A stretch of 54,806 nt of DNA from assembly GCA_035559535.1 (NCBI GenBank), contig DATMBG010000033.1, positions 125,573 to 180,378 on the forward strand. Direction: 5' to 3'. How positions within the stretch are numbered: the stretch's first letter is position 1; each line of letters starts with the position of its first letter. The notes beneath the pieces are model-generated. The model was not told where the DNA came from. It made no database searches and saw nothing but the letters and a program-made list of their open reading frames with translations. Shown one piece after another: positions 1 to 8,668 of the stretch. This DNA is from Candidatus Limnocylindrales bacterium (GTDB taxonomy: Bacteria; Moduliflexota; Moduliflexia; Moduliflexales; JAUQPW01). The position numbers and the translations under genes were made by a program.

Positions 1-1015
1 TAACTTTGAGTGTCCCCTCGGAGTTGATATAAGCCCCTAACTTACCCGTAAGTTTAATTTCTCCTCCCACTGCACCATCAATGAGTTCTGCACCAATATG
101 CCTTTTGTAATAGGGGGCAAAGCGAGATAGATCGACCTCTTCCAGTCTGGCTTTTAGGGCAAATTCCATATCCTTCCAATGACCCTTTCGAGGAAGTGGA
201 CCAATCGTCCCGGAGGCATGGATGGTGGCAGGAGTAGATTTGGTAGTTCCTCCGGTGGAAGGTTTTTCTCCATTAACAGATGTGGTCAATGTAAAGGGAA
301 CCCGGGAGTCAGGGGCAATGTCTTGAGCTTCCAGGTTGATATGGGAGAAAGTCGTTTCTTTATTCACCTTAAAATCCTGGATCATAACCGTTCCATTAAC
401 AATTCTGAATAGATCGATAGAAAAAGGAGGCAGTTCCTGTCCACCGTTTGTTGTTCGTGATCCTTGATGGGAAGGGGCCTGTGAGGCTGCAAAGACGACC
501 TGAGGTGAGAAGATAAAAGAATCCCCAGGTCTTCGAGTCTCCGTATCTCCCTGAATCTTTGGGTTTCTTTTTTCTCCCATCTCCTTACCATCTGATTTCT
601 CAAAGGCTGTTGTGGGAGTTACAGGTAAAATATCTTCAAAATTCCAGACCCCACTCTCGGCACGTTCCAAAAAAATATGGGGATTTTTAAGCACTAAAGT
701 TGAAACTTCTATTTTCTTATACAACAGCGGAATCCATCGGACCCGGGCAACGACCTGATCGGCATGGATGAAAGGACGGGATTCATCCTTATCCAGAATG
801 GTAACTTGGTTAATCTCAGCCCCTAAGCCGGTCCAGAGGGTATGTTTAATTTGGCCGATATAAGCTTTTCGGTGTAAAGTCTCCTCGATCTTTGTAACCA
901 CCAGGGGTCGATATTTATTCAGATCGATTAATAGAGCTGCCAGCGTCGAGATAAGGATAAAAAGGACCCCCAGGGAAATAAAAAGGAGGAGGATCACTTT
1001 GGCTCTTTTACTCAT
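1..1015 (-). CDS. AsmA-family envelope protein (C-terminus outside window)
   Basis: The frame is open from the ATG at 1013-1015 to the window edge without a stop, so about 338 N-terminal residues are visible and the end is missing. Residues about 5-27 are one hydrophobic signal-anchor segment. It is followed by the AsmA-like start 'LNKYRPLVVTKIEETLHR' and a 'TLWTGLGAEINQVTI' stretch, then beta-rich sequence with a low-complexity linker near residues 140-190. AsmA/YhdP-type proteins are anchored in the inner membrane, span the periplasm and are tied to outer-membrane lipid homeostasis. The family is inferred from these N-terminal features; the C-terminal AsmA domain cannot be seen. It is divergent from the small gene at 1167. 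Confidence 0.75.
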   Translation of the reverse strand, partial: MSKRAKVILLLFISLGVLFILISTLAALLIDLNKYRPLVVTKIEETLHRKAYIGQIKHTLWTGLGAEINQVTILDKDESRPFIHADQVVARVRWIPLLYKKIEVSTLVLKNPHIFLERAESGVWNFEDILPVTPTTAFEKSDGKEMGEKRNPKIQGDTETRRPGDSFIFSPQVVFAASQAPSHQGSRTTNGGQELPPFSIDLFRIVNGTVMIQDFKVNKETTFSHINLEAQDIAPDSRVPFTLTTSVNGEKPSTGGTTKSTPATIHASGTIGPLPRKGHWKDMEFALKARLEEVDLSRFAPYYKRHIGAELIDGAVGGEIKLTGKLGAYINSEGTLKV

Positions 1016-1166
1016 AATCCCATTTTTCCTGGTTATTGTCGTTGACATCCACTAAATTCTTTAGTTCAATAAGTGGAAATAATTTCCAAATTGGTTGCTA
1101 TTGCAATAGCAGATTATATTATAAACTATAAGTTACGTATACGATGAGGGTCAAGGGAATTATCTG

Positions 1167-1499
1167 TTGACTGCCTTTTATTCTGGGTCCGTTGTCCGCT
1201 GTTTAGGATTGACTACGGGCCATGAGGAACAGATTGGGTTGAAGGTGAAGCTAACCAAACGTTTTGATATAACTCCAGATGTAGATGACCGAATTAACCG
1301 ATGGGTTCGGGAGTCCCATGACCGTTTACGGGAAATCCACAGTCTGGTCTATTGCGGAGATTTTATTATGATTGTTTACGAAGAAACCATTTTAAATGAG
1401 GCAGAAGCTGTGGTAGAAGCCGCCGAAGAGATCATCAAACAGACTCTCGAAGAACCCAAGATTCCCGATCTACCACGGGAGGATTTGAACCTGCCGTAA
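1167..1499 (+). CDS. Small conserved-looking protein of unknown function
   Basis: A 110-residue frame with a TTG start, chosen because AAGGGA lies 8 nt upstream at 1153-1158; an ATG at 1144 is in another frame and stops after 8 codons. I do not recognise the family. The sequence is soluble and mixed in charge: an N-terminal beta-like part, a middle helix rich in Arg/Asp/Glu ('DDRINRWVRESHDRLREIH') and an acidic C-terminal helix (about residues 74-95) followed by a proline-rich tail. No signal peptide or membrane segment is visible. It converges on the acyl-CoA dehydrogenase gene and is divergent from the AsmA-like gene. That it is a real gene is inferred from codon-like composition and the RBS. 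Confidence 0.55.
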   Translation: MTAFYSGSVVRCLGLTTGHEEQIGLKVKLTKRFDITPDVDDRINRWVRESHDRLREIHSLVYCGDFIMIVYEETILNEAEAVVEAAEEIIKQTLEEPKIPDLPREDLNLP

Positions 1500-1506
1500 G
1501 TAGGCC

Positions 1507-1542
1507 ATTGTCCGATGTAGGAAATCCTAAGCAGCGGACAAC
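1507..1542. repeat. Hairpin between convergent genes
   Basis: TTGTCCG at 1507-1513 is the reverse complement of CGGACAA at 1536-1542, and a small inner TAGGA/TCCTA pair sits in the loop. It lies in the 68-bp gap between two convergent genes, a usual place for a bidirectional terminator, but there is no clear T-run on either side. Confidence 0.35.
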
Positions 1543-1567
1543 AGACGATAGAAAAATGGACAAAGGT

Positions 1568-2722
1568 TTAATCCCGTCGGTATCCCAGGGCGTATTCCGC
1601 AATCAAAGCCCTGTGGAGTTGGTTTTGACCTTCTACGATCTGGAGGAACTTGGCGTCTCGGAAATATCTCCCCACATTATACTCAGAGGAACACCCATAA
1701 GCACCGTGAATTTGAACGGCATATTCGGCAGCGTGCATGGCCACATCGGTTGCGTACATTTTTGCAATGGATGCTTCCCGCCGAACCCGGGCATGCCCTT
1801 TGTCTTTCAAATGGGCTAAACGATAGGTCAGATATCGGGCGCTTTCGACCCCTACGACCATATCCGTAATCATGGATTGAACCAGTTGGAATCGTCCGAT
1901 GGGTTGATCGAAGACAATACGTTGTTGGGCGTAAGCCACCGATTCGTCCAGACAGGCCTGAGTTAAACCCACGGCGCGAGCAGCAACTCCCAGACGGCCA
2001 TTTTCTACGGCACACATGGCCACTTTAAAGCCCTCACCTTCTTTTCCCACCAGGTTTTCAGCCGGAACCTCTACCTCCTCTAAGATCAATTGACCGGTCG
2101 AAAGAGGTCGGAAACCTACTTTGTTCTTCTCCGGCTTTACACTGACGCCGGGCCAGTGTTTTTCTACAATAAAGGCACAAATTCCCTTGGACTTGAGCTT
2201 TTTATCCAGGGTTGCAAAGGTAAGAAAAAACGCGGCTTCATTAAGCATGCTGATCCAGGCCTTACGACCGTTGATGATATAACGATCCCCTTTCTTGACC
2301 ACGGTAGTTTCCATAGCGGCCACATCGGTCCCAGAATGGGGTTCTGTAACCCCGGTTCCGGCAAAACATTCCCCTCGAGCCAATGGAACCAAATACTTTT
2401 GCTTCTGTTCTTCCGTTCCATAGGTAAGAATACCGGAACCCGCAAGTCCACTGGGTAAAGAGAGGATTGCGCCCATGGTTTGACAAACCCGGGCGATTTC
2501 TTCGATGATGAGGGTAAAGGAAAGATAATCCAATCCGGCTCCTCCATACTTCTCCGGGATTACCCCTCCCGTAAACCCCAGAGAAGCCGCTTTTTTTACA
2601 ATCTCCATGGGAAAGCGTTCTTCAGCATCATATTGGTTCACATAAGGCGCAATTTCCTTTTTAGCAAAATCATAGGCAATTTGTTTCAGATTTTGTTGCT
2701 CCGGCGTAAGATCGAAGTCCAT
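1568..2722 (-). CDS. Acyl-CoA dehydrogenase (FAD-dependent)
   Basis: A 384-residue protein, full length for the family. It oxidises an acyl-CoA to the trans-2-enoyl-CoA, passing electrons to ETF. Visible in order: an N-terminal helical domain beginning 'MDFDLTPEQQNLKQIAYDF', the middle beta domain with 'GVTEPHSGTDVAAMETT' and 'GRKAWIS', and the C-terminal domain with 'RIVFDQPIGRFQLVQ' and 'IVEGQNQLHRALIAEYALG'. Glu364 in 'VEGQNQLH' occupies the catalytic-base position; most relatives read EGTxxI there, so the substrate may be specialised. The next gene in the same direction is an ADP-forming acyl-CoA synthetase, which suggests joint use in acyl-CoA oxidation or fermentation. Chain-length preference cannot be read from the sequence. 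Confidence 0.93.
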   Translation of the reverse strand: MDFDLTPEQQNLKQIAYDFAKKEIAPYVNQYDAEERFPMEIVKKAASLGFTGGVIPEKYGGAGLDYLSFTLIIEEIARVCQTMGAILSLPSGLAGSGILTYGTEEQKQKYLVPLARGECFAGTGVTEPHSGTDVAAMETTVVKKGDRYIINGRKAWISMLNEAAFFLTFATLDKKLKSKGICAFIVEKHWPGVSVKPEKNKVGFRPLSTGQLILEEVEVPAENLVGKEGEGFKVAMCAVENGRLGVAARAVGLTQACLDESVAYAQQRIVFDQPIGRFQLVQSMITDMVVGVESARYLTYRLAHLKDKGHARVRREASIAKMYATDVAMHAAEYAVQIHGAYGCSSEYNVGRYFRDAKFLQIVEGQNQLHRALIAEYALGYRRD

Positions 2723-2776
2723 ACTTTAATATCCAAACTACACCTTTACATTTTTATCCTTAAAGGACTGTGAAAA

Positions 2777-2862
2777 TATGGAAGTGTGGGAGTATGGAAG
2801 TACGGAAGTGTGGGAGTATAGGAGAATATACCCCTCTACCCCCATACTCCCACACTTCCATA
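2777..2862. repeat. Octamer-based palindromic repeat, copy 1
   Basis: A perfect 21-bp inverted repeat: 2777-2797 (starts TATGGAAGTGTGGGAG) pairs with 2842-2862. Both the arm and the 44-nt loop are made of degenerate octamers of the form GTRTGGRR. It lies between the acyl-CoA dehydrogenase and the upstream end of nothing else coding; the synthetase gene ends at 2917. It is one of at least seven such elements in the window. Confidence 0.85.
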
Positions 2863-2916
2863 CTTTTGACCCCTTCAGGGATAAACCTTTTAAAATTGCA
2901 AAGGTATAGTCTTTTA

Positions 2917-5082
2917 TTATTTAACAAACTGTTTATACTGCACGAGGGCTTTCATAGCCTTGACGCCTGTTTCCGGGACCGAGTATACTGGGATCCGGTG
3001 ATTCATGAGATGCGCGATACCCTGTTGGGCTAAGGACTTGGCGATAGTCCATACGACCAGGATGGGTTTTTCTCTATTTTGTCGGACAGCTTCTACAATT
3101 CCACAGGCCAATTCAGAGGCAATAGGCTCTCGCAGGGTGGTCAACAGGACGATAATCCCATCGATATGGGGATCTTCCAAGACTGCCTGGAGGGTTTGTT
3201 GATAGAGGTTTGGATGAGCCAGAACCTGGGCTGTCACATCGACGGGGTTTTGAGCAGAACCAAAAGGAGGAATAATCTGTTGAATTTTACTTACCACTTC
3301 TTCGGAAAGTTGAGGTACTTCTAAGCCGGCTTCGATACAGGCATCTGCCATAAGACTACAGGCGCCACCAGAAGTGGAAACAATTCCAATGCGTTTTCCT
3401 TGAGGGAGGGGTTGCCAGGTCAAAGCCAGGGCTATATCAAAAAGATCCATTACCTGATAAACCCGGATCATTCCCAACTTTTTGAAGATAGCTTCGTAGA
3501 CCCGGTCATTTCCTGCTAAAACTCCCGTGTGAGATTTCACGGCCATCCCGCCCAGTTCTGTACGACCGTTCTTAAACACGACGACCGGTTTTCCTGCTTC
3601 TAAAGCCTTTCTTCCGGCTCGCTGGAATTTGGGCCCATCTTGAACCCCTTCCAGGAAGAGGACGATGGTTCGGGTATGGGAATCTTGGGTCAGGTATTCT
3701 AAATAGTCCGCGGTTTCCAGATCGGCTTCATTACCGGAAGCAATAAAGTAACTAAACCCAACTCCCTGCTCCAAAAGGCGACTTAACAGGGATCCACCCA
3801 AGGCGCCACTTTGAGTAATAAAGGCAATCTCTCCGGGTGGAATCGAATCCGTTTGCATGGCCATACTGAAATTGGCAAAAACATGAGCTGCCGTATTCAC
3901 GATCCCCATGGCGTTAGGACCACAAAACCGAATCCCGGCGATCCTAGCTGCTTCAAGCAGATTCCTCTGGAGAGCTTCACCGGAGTCTCCCGCTTCGGCA
4001 TAACCGGAAGCATACACAATAGCCGACTTAACCCCTTTTTCCCCGCATTCCTGGAGAATACCCGGAATAGCCCCGGCAGGAACCACCAAACAGGCTAAAT
4101 CTACCGGCTCAGGGACTTCCCGAATAGAGGGATAGCAGGGTAGTCCCTGTAAATGGGTTTCCTTGGGATTTACCGGATAAAGTCTACCTTGAAACTCATG
4201 TTGGAGGAGATTCGTGAAAAGTCGCTCTCCTAAACTTCCAGGGTTCCTGGAAGCTCCAATTACGGCAATGGATCGGGGATTTAATAACGCGTCTAAGGCC
4301 TTCTGTCCACTATCTCTTGAAACCCAGGTCCATGCCTTATCACCTGTCCACCGGGGCCTGCTTAAAATAATTCTGGCATCAAGAGCCAGAGAACCCTTTC
4401 CGGATTCCCGAACCAGAACCGGATTAAGATCCATCTCTTGAATCTCTTCCAGATCTTCGACCAAACGGGAGACTTTTAAAAGGGTTTCCACCAGGGACTC
4501 TAGATCCAAAGGAGGTTCCCCCCGGTAACCTTTTAAAAGAGGACTTCCTCTAATTTCACCGATCATGGTCCAGGCTTCTTCCCGTGAAAGGGGAGAAGCC
4601 CGCAGGGTAGTATCCTGGAAGATCTCAACCCAAATACCCCCCAGGCCGAAAAGGATAAAAGGACCAAAAACCGGATCCCGTCTGACTCCGATAAGCACTT
4701 CTCGACCCTGAGAAATCATCTCTTGGATCAGGACCCCTTGAATTTCAGCCTGTGGGGCAAATGTCTGGGCATTAACCAGGATCTCCTGGTAAGCTGCCTG
4801 TAGCTCCTGGAGAGAAGTAATCCCTAATTTAACCCCCTGTACCTCCGTTTTGTGAAGGATATGGGGAGAGACAATTTTCAGAACCGCCGGGAATCCTATT
4901 TCCTCAACAGCCTGTAAAAGCTTAACCGGTAACTTTTCTGTTGAATAAGGAACAAATACCTGCTGGGGAATAGAAACTCCATATCCCTCCAAGATTTCCT
5001 TTGATTCTACTTCTGTAAGAACTTTTCGACTCTGGCTCAGCGCCAGGTCTATAATTTGTTTCGCTCTGTCTTTTCCGACCAA
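2917..5082 (-). CDS. ADP-forming acyl-CoA synthetase (acetate-CoA ligase type), beta-alpha order
   Basis: A 721-residue NDP-forming acyl-CoA synthetase, interconverting acyl-CoA + ADP + Pi with acid + CoA + ATP. Residues about 5-225 form the ATP-grasp (beta) half ('GFPAVLKIVSPHILHKTEV', 'EMISQGREVLIGVRRDPVF'). Residues about 258-390 are the CoA-binding Rossmann domain ('NPRSIAVIGASRNPGSLG'), and about 400-721 are the succinyl-CoA-synthetase-like ligase domains. His518 in 'KSHTGVLAG' is the expected phosphorylated catalytic histidine. Many bacterial fusions place the CoA-binding half first, so this is the permuted arrangement. The start is TTG, with GGGAG 8 nt upstream in the transcript. It precedes the acyl-CoA dehydrogenase in the same direction, separated by about 195 bp containing a palindrome. 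Confidence 0.9.
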   Translation of the reverse strand: MVGKDRAKQIIDLALSQSRKVLTEVESKEILEGYGVSIPQQVFVPYSTEKLPVKLLQAVEEIGFPAVLKIVSPHILHKTEVQGVKLGITSLQELQAAYQEILVNAQTFAPQAEIQGVLIQEMISQGREVLIGVRRDPVFGPFILFGLGGIWVEIFQDTTLRASPLSREEAWTMIGEIRGSPLLKGYRGEPPLDLESLVETLLKVSRLVEDLEEIQEMDLNPVLVRESGKGSLALDARIILSRPRWTGDKAWTWVSRDSGQKALDALLNPRSIAVIGASRNPGSLGERLFTNLLQHEFQGRLYPVNPKETHLQGLPCYPSIREVPEPVDLACLVVPAGAIPGILQECGEKGVKSAIVYASGYAEAGDSGEALQRNLLEAARIAGIRFCGPNAMGIVNTAAHVFANFSMAMQTDSIPPGEIAFITQSGALGGSLLSRLLEQGVGFSYFIASGNEADLETADYLEYLTQDSHTRTIVLFLEGVQDGPKFQRAGRKALEAGKPVVVFKNGRTELGGMAVKSHTGVLAGNDRVYEAIFKKLGMIRVYQVMDLFDIALALTWQPLPQGKRIGIVSTSGGACSLMADACIEAGLEVPQLSEEVVSKIQQIIPPFGSAQNPVDVTAQVLAHPNLYQQTLQAVLEDPHIDGIIVLLTTLREPIASELACGIVEAVRQNREKPILVVWTIAKSLAQQGIAHLMNHRIPVYSVPETGVKAMKALVQYKQFVK

Positions 5083-5293
5083 AATTCTCCCTTACCCGTT
5101 TTGGTTCCCGTACTTTTCAACCCGAAGCACAGGAATGGGTTGATAATCTATTCGTAACAGACTACCTTTCAGATGCAACATCTATATGACCGATCAATGG
5201 GTTATAGCTGGAGTGCCCGAGGGCACTTTACACCTTGACTTACCCGGCATCAGGAACCTTCTGTACCAAATACCGGAGACCCGGGGTAAAAGA

Positions 5294-5902
5294 TCATTTG
5301 TAATACGGCAAGAGTTTTTGGACTTCCGGTCCCTTTGCAATGACCTCCTTACCTATCATTTCATATTTCCCCGTTTTGTCCACCACTTCAGAGACTTTGA
5401 CAAGTCTGGCCTCGGTTTCTCCTTTATCCAATTGAGGATAGCAGGCCAGAAATCGAATAATCCGGAATTGACCGTCTTTTCGTTCTACTTTGGGTTCTTC
5501 TAATTTCCAGGCCTGATAAGTCTGTTCATCCACCACCAGGAATTTCTGGTTTGGACTTGTCTTTCTTTGAAGAGTCCGGCAGTGACTATCTTTAAATAAA
5601 AAGCCATAGGACTCGGAGGTGAAGAAATTGACCAGAGCAAGGGCTTCTTTTTCATCCCGGACTTCTTCTATGACTTGAGAGAGGTCCTGGATGGTTTCGA
5701 TTTTGATCTCCTGATCTCCTTTCTTTGCAGTGAGCCAGGAACAGGCCTGGATAGGTTTACATCCTTCCTCCGTCTGAATGAAAAGCGAGTAACCTTCCTT
5801 AAGTTTCACGGGAAATTGAGTCTTTAACTCTTCATTTAGACGTGTAGTGACCATACCCATAAAAAATGGAAAAAGAATCATGCTGAATATAAAAGTTTTC
5901 AT
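5294..5902 (-). CDS. Secreted protein of unknown function
   Basis: A 202-residue protein. Residues 1-18 look like a signal peptide (MKT followed by a Phe/Ile/Leu-rich core) without a lipobox cysteine, so it is probably periplasmic. The rest is charged and rich in Lys/Glu, with three cysteines (in 'EGCKPIQACSW' and 'DSHCRTLQ') and a fourth in 'LACYPQ' that could form disulfides. I do not recognise a domain. AGGAGC in the leader (plus-strand 5921-5935) provides a plausible RBS. It stands alone between the acyl-CoA synthetase and a repeat-rich gap. Confidence 0.65.
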   Translation of the reverse strand: MKTFIFSMILFPFFMGMVTTRLNEELKTQFPVKLKEGYSLFIQTEEGCKPIQACSWLTAKKGDQEIKIETIQDLSQVIEEVRDEKEALALVNFFTSESYGFLFKDSHCRTLQRKTSPNQKFLVVDEQTYQAWKLEEPKVERKDGQFRIIRFLACYPQLDKGETEARLVKVSEVVDKTGKYEMIGKEVIAKGPEVQKLLPYYK

Positions 5903-6676
5903 CTAAGCAAGCTCCTTTTTAGGTTTAAAGGTTATATACAGGATTTCAGGGCATTCTGTCAAAAATTTTTTAAGCCTGTGTAATATTTTGTAAAGTTAAT
6001 TCTGGATTATTCCTCTTCTCCCCTCACCCCCGGCCCTCATAGGCACCAGGTTAAAGTGCCCCTACCCTGTCCCTCTCCCGTTTCACAGGGGAGGGAACTT
6101 CGCTTCAAAGTACCTTCCCCTGCAAAGCGGGGGAAGGTTAGCAGGTTAAGCGTCTCGTTTGACATTAAGGGGGCCCTCTCAGGGATCTCACTCTTATCCT
6201 GGCGCGTATACCCCCGGTCCCTCTCCCACAAGGGAGAAATAAGAAGATCTCCTGGCTGGCTTCCGATGAACCCCTTCTCCTGAATGTAGGGATGGGGGGC
6301 CCCTCATCCCTACAGGAAAGGGGGGGCTTGGGGAGTCGATCTGGATTTCAATATTTATTTGGTATTACTTCCTTTTCCATTGAACAGTTCGTGTAAACCG
6401 TAAAGGTCTGGAAGCCACAAAGATTATTTTTGCCCTGAGTCTCCTCTATCTTTATCTTTGCTAAGGTATTCAACAAGATATCCCATGAACTTGCATCCCG
6501 TATAGGGAGACCTTTGATTTTTTGCTTGACTCTCCTACTCCCTAAAGATAAGTTTACTTCTGATTTGGTTCGCTTAGCGCGGATTGAACCAGTTGGGGAA
6601 TTACGCTAAGGCAAATTAACTGTTTTTTTTTCGACCCATTCTCCAAATTCTTGCGAGGATCAGATAGACTTTGTGA
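5903..6676. other. Repeat-rich intergenic gap upstream of liv genes
   Basis: A 774-bp gap with no convincing gene. It holds copy A of a 164-bp repeat (6042-6205), a 10-bp inverted repeat TGTAGGGATG/CATCCCTACA (6285-6294, 6305-6314) and, near the liv operon, CTTAGCG/CGCTAAG (6573-6579, 6604-6610). TTGACT at 6526-6531 followed 17 nt later by TAAGTT is a weak candidate promoter for livH. Short frames on both strands here are products of the repeat. Confidence 0.6.
6042..6205 (+). repeat. 164-bp interspersed repeat, copy A
   Basis: This stretch is closely similar, end to end, to the reverse complement of 49067-49229. Shared landmarks in order are GCACCAGGTTAA, TTTCACAGGGGA, CCTTCCCCTGC, GGGGGAAGGTTAG, CTCGTTTGACATTAA and ATCTCACTCTTATCC. 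It contains two internal palindromes (around 6076-6098 and 6111-6137) and is non-coding. Confidence 0.85.
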
Positions 6677-7555
6677 ATGAGTATGTTTAGCTTTGAGTTA
6701 TTGGTGAACGCAGTGGTCACAGGAATTCTGCTGGGAGGATTTTACGCAACCATCAGCATGGGACTTTCCCTCTCCTTTGGATTGCTGGACATTGCCAATA
6801 TTGCCCATCCGGTTTTCGCCATTCTTAGTGGGTACGGGGTTTATACACTTAATACTAGGATGGGTATGGATCCCATCCTGGCCGGTTTTTTGTTGGCGCC
6901 TATTTTTTATGGATTTGGATGGATTCTCTATCGAGGATATTACCATTTTTTCGAAAAGAAAGGGGAACAGTCCTTGCGAGGACTGGTATTCTTTTTTGGT
7001 ATCCTTTTTTTGATTGAAGTAAGTTTATTGTTGACCTATGGAGTGGATTACAGGCTGGTGGAGTCCAGATACACCGGTCAATCGGTACATATTGGCATTC
7101 TGGGTATCCCCTTACGCCTGCTCTTTCCTTTTATTGTCGGATTACTTATTACAGTGGTTTTGTATCTTTTTCTGTCCCGAACATTTTTGGGCCGGATCAT
7201 CCGGGGGGTGTCTCAGGATAGTACGGCGGTCAGGTTGATGGGTGCAAATCCGATGGCCGTTAAATCTATTGCCTTCGGGCTTTCCATCGCAATTGCCTGT
7301 ATTGCCGGAGCTCTTATGATCATCATGAATCCTATAGAACCCTCTTCCGGTAGAGAGTTCATAGGAAGAGCATTTGCCGTAGTCGTTTTAGGTGGTATGG
7401 GAAGCATAGGGGGTACCTGGGTTGCTGCCATGATCCTGGGCATAATCGAGAGTCTTACCTCGACATTTTACGGCCCGGCCTGGGCCCTGGCGGTTTCGTT
7501 CAGCATCCTCTTGCTGGTGCTGGCGATCAAGCCATCGGGACTTTTTGGGAGGTGA
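6677..7555 (+). CDS. livH: Branched-chain amino acid-type ABC transporter permease (LivH)
   Basis: A 292-residue inner-membrane permease of the LivH family, one of the two transmembrane subunits of a HAAT-type importer for branched-chain amino acids or related amides. About eight hydrophobic segments are visible, with family motifs 'LLGGFYATISMGLSLSFGLLDIANIAHP' split over the first helices and 'RAFAVVVLGGMGSIGGTWVAA' near the C-terminus (the loop facing the ATPase). The ATG at 6677 fits the family length. livM follows after 3 nt, with its RBS overlapping the livH end, so the two are translationally linked. Substrate (leucine-type, urea or other amide) is not determinable, and no binding-protein gene is present in the window. 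Confidence 0.9.
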   Translation: MSMFSFELLVNAVVTGILLGGFYATISMGLSLSFGLLDIANIAHPVFAILSGYGVYTLNTRMGMDPILAGFLLAPIFYGFGWILYRGYYHFFEKKGEQSLRGLVFFFGILFLIEVSLLLTYGVDYRLVESRYTGQSVHIGILGIPLRLLFPFIVGLLITVVLYLFLSRTFLGRIIRGVSQDSTAVRLMGANPMAVKSIAFGLSIAIACIAGALMIIMNPIEPSSGREFIGRAFAVVVLGGMGSIGGTWVAAMILGIIESLTSTFYGPAWALAVSFSILLLVLAIKPSGLFGR

Positions 7556-7558
7556 TTT

Positions 7559-8497
7559 TTGAAAAAATTAGCTGTACCGATTCTCATCGTTTGTCTAACA
7601 GTCGGCATGGCCGTACCGCTGATCTTTCACCTGGCTTATTTCTATTTCGCTGCTTATGTAATCTTGCAATATATCATTCTGTCGACGGCGTGGAATATCC
7701 TGGGAGGGTATACGGGATATGTAAATTTTGGTGTAGGAGCTTTTTTTGCTCTGGGAGCTTACACGGCGGCGATGTTAATTCTGAATCTCAAAACGAGCTT
7801 ACCCGTTGCACTGATTTTTGGGGGGTTTGTATCGGCCATCCTGGGTATGGGCATCGGATGTCTCACGTTGAGATTGCGGGGTGTTTTTTTCGCCATCGCA
7901 ACCCTGGCTCTGGCCGTTGTCCTTGAGACGGTTATCGTAAGTACACCGGCCTTGGGAGGAGCAAGGGGCCTGTATGTACATCGACCAAAACCTGTAGCCC
8001 CCTTTTCTACCTATCCAGAGTTTCTATACCTGCTCATGGTGCTATTAGCCCTGTTGACCATCTTTATCGCGCGATACATCGAACGATCCTGGATCGGTAG
8101 AGGGCTTACGGCGATCCGGGATAATGAAGAGGCTGCAGAATGCCTGGGTGTTCCGGTGTTTAAACTGAAACTGTTAGCGGCTACGATAAGTGGATTTTTT
8201 ATGGGAGTCGCCGGTGCACCGTTTCCTTACTATATCACTTATCTGGAACCCCGGAGTACCATGGGAATGGATGTAACGGTTAACAGTCTGGCCATGGCTT
8301 TGATCGGCGGTACAACCACCTGGTCTGGACCGGTTATCGGGGCTTTACTATTAGGCACCTTACAGCAAGCCGTCACCGTAACCGTCTCCTCGGTCTTTAA
8401 CCTGCTGATTGTAGGCCTTCTACTCGTTGGATTTGTTATTCTGGCCCCCGACGGTATCGTAGGACTCATCAGACGTTACCGGAAAAAGATTCTTTAG
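7559..8497 (+). CDS. livM: Branched-chain amino acid-type ABC transporter permease (LivM)
   Basis: A 312-residue partner permease of LivH. The start is TTG, supported by GGGAGGTGA at 7547-7555 directly upstream. Nine to ten hydrophobic segments are visible with family motifs 'AWNILGGYTGYVNFGVGAF', 'LRLRGVFFAIATLALA', 'GLTAIRDNEEAAECLGV' (the EAA-like cytoplasmic loop) and 'ALIGGTTTWSGPVIGA'. It forms the membrane channel with LivH. A 171-bp gap containing two palindromic repeats separates it from livG, so the operon has been interrupted by repeat insertion without losing gene order. Confidence 0.9.
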   Translation: MKKLAVPILIVCLTVGMAVPLIFHLAYFYFAAYVILQYIILSTAWNILGGYTGYVNFGVGAFFALGAYTAAMLILNLKTSLPVALIFGGFVSAILGMGIGCLTLRLRGVFFAIATLALAVVLETVIVSTPALGGARGLYVHRPKPVAPFSTYPEFLYLLMVLLALLTIFIARYIERSWIGRGLTAIRDNEEAAECLGVPVFKLKLLAATISGFFMGVAGAPFPYYITYLEPRSTMGMDVTVNSLAMALIGGTTTWSGPVIGALLLGTLQQAVTVTVSSVFNLLIVGLLLVGFVILAPDGIVGLIRRYRKKIL

Positions 8498-8533
8498 CTG
8501 GGAGGACATCGGGGAAGTATAAGAGTATGGGGG

Positions 8534-8603
8534 TATGGGGGTATGGGAGTATGGAAGTGTGGAAGAATAAGTACTTATACCCCCATACTCCCATACCCCC
8601 ACA
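8534..8603. repeat. Octamer-based palindromic repeat, copy 2
   Basis: Arms 8534-8554 and 8583-8603 are reverse complements at 20 of 21 positions (TATGGGGGTATGGGAG...). Further GTATGGGG octamers extend the left side to 8525. It lies between livM and livG, inside the operon, immediately next to a 28-nt palindrome. Confidence 0.85.
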
Positions 8604-8622
8604 CTTCCATACTAGTACGGGC

Positions 8623-8650
8623 GTAGGGGCGTAAGGCCTTACGCCCCTAC
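8623..8650. repeat. 28-nt perfect palindrome
   Basis: Each 14-nt half, GTAGGGGCGTAAGG and its exact reverse complement, abuts the other without a loop. The same 28-nt design with different centres recurs at 27384-27411 and 27576-27603, and shorter relatives lie at 50929-50975. It sits 19 bp before the livG start. Confidence 0.85.
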
Positions 8651-8668
8651 TGTTTTGGTAGCAAATTA

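Noticed and set aside
6037-6231. Short minus-strand frame resembling one at 48918-49367
   Set aside because: Both frames are translations of the two copies of the 164-bp repeat; the DNA palindromes explain the similarity and there is no RBS.
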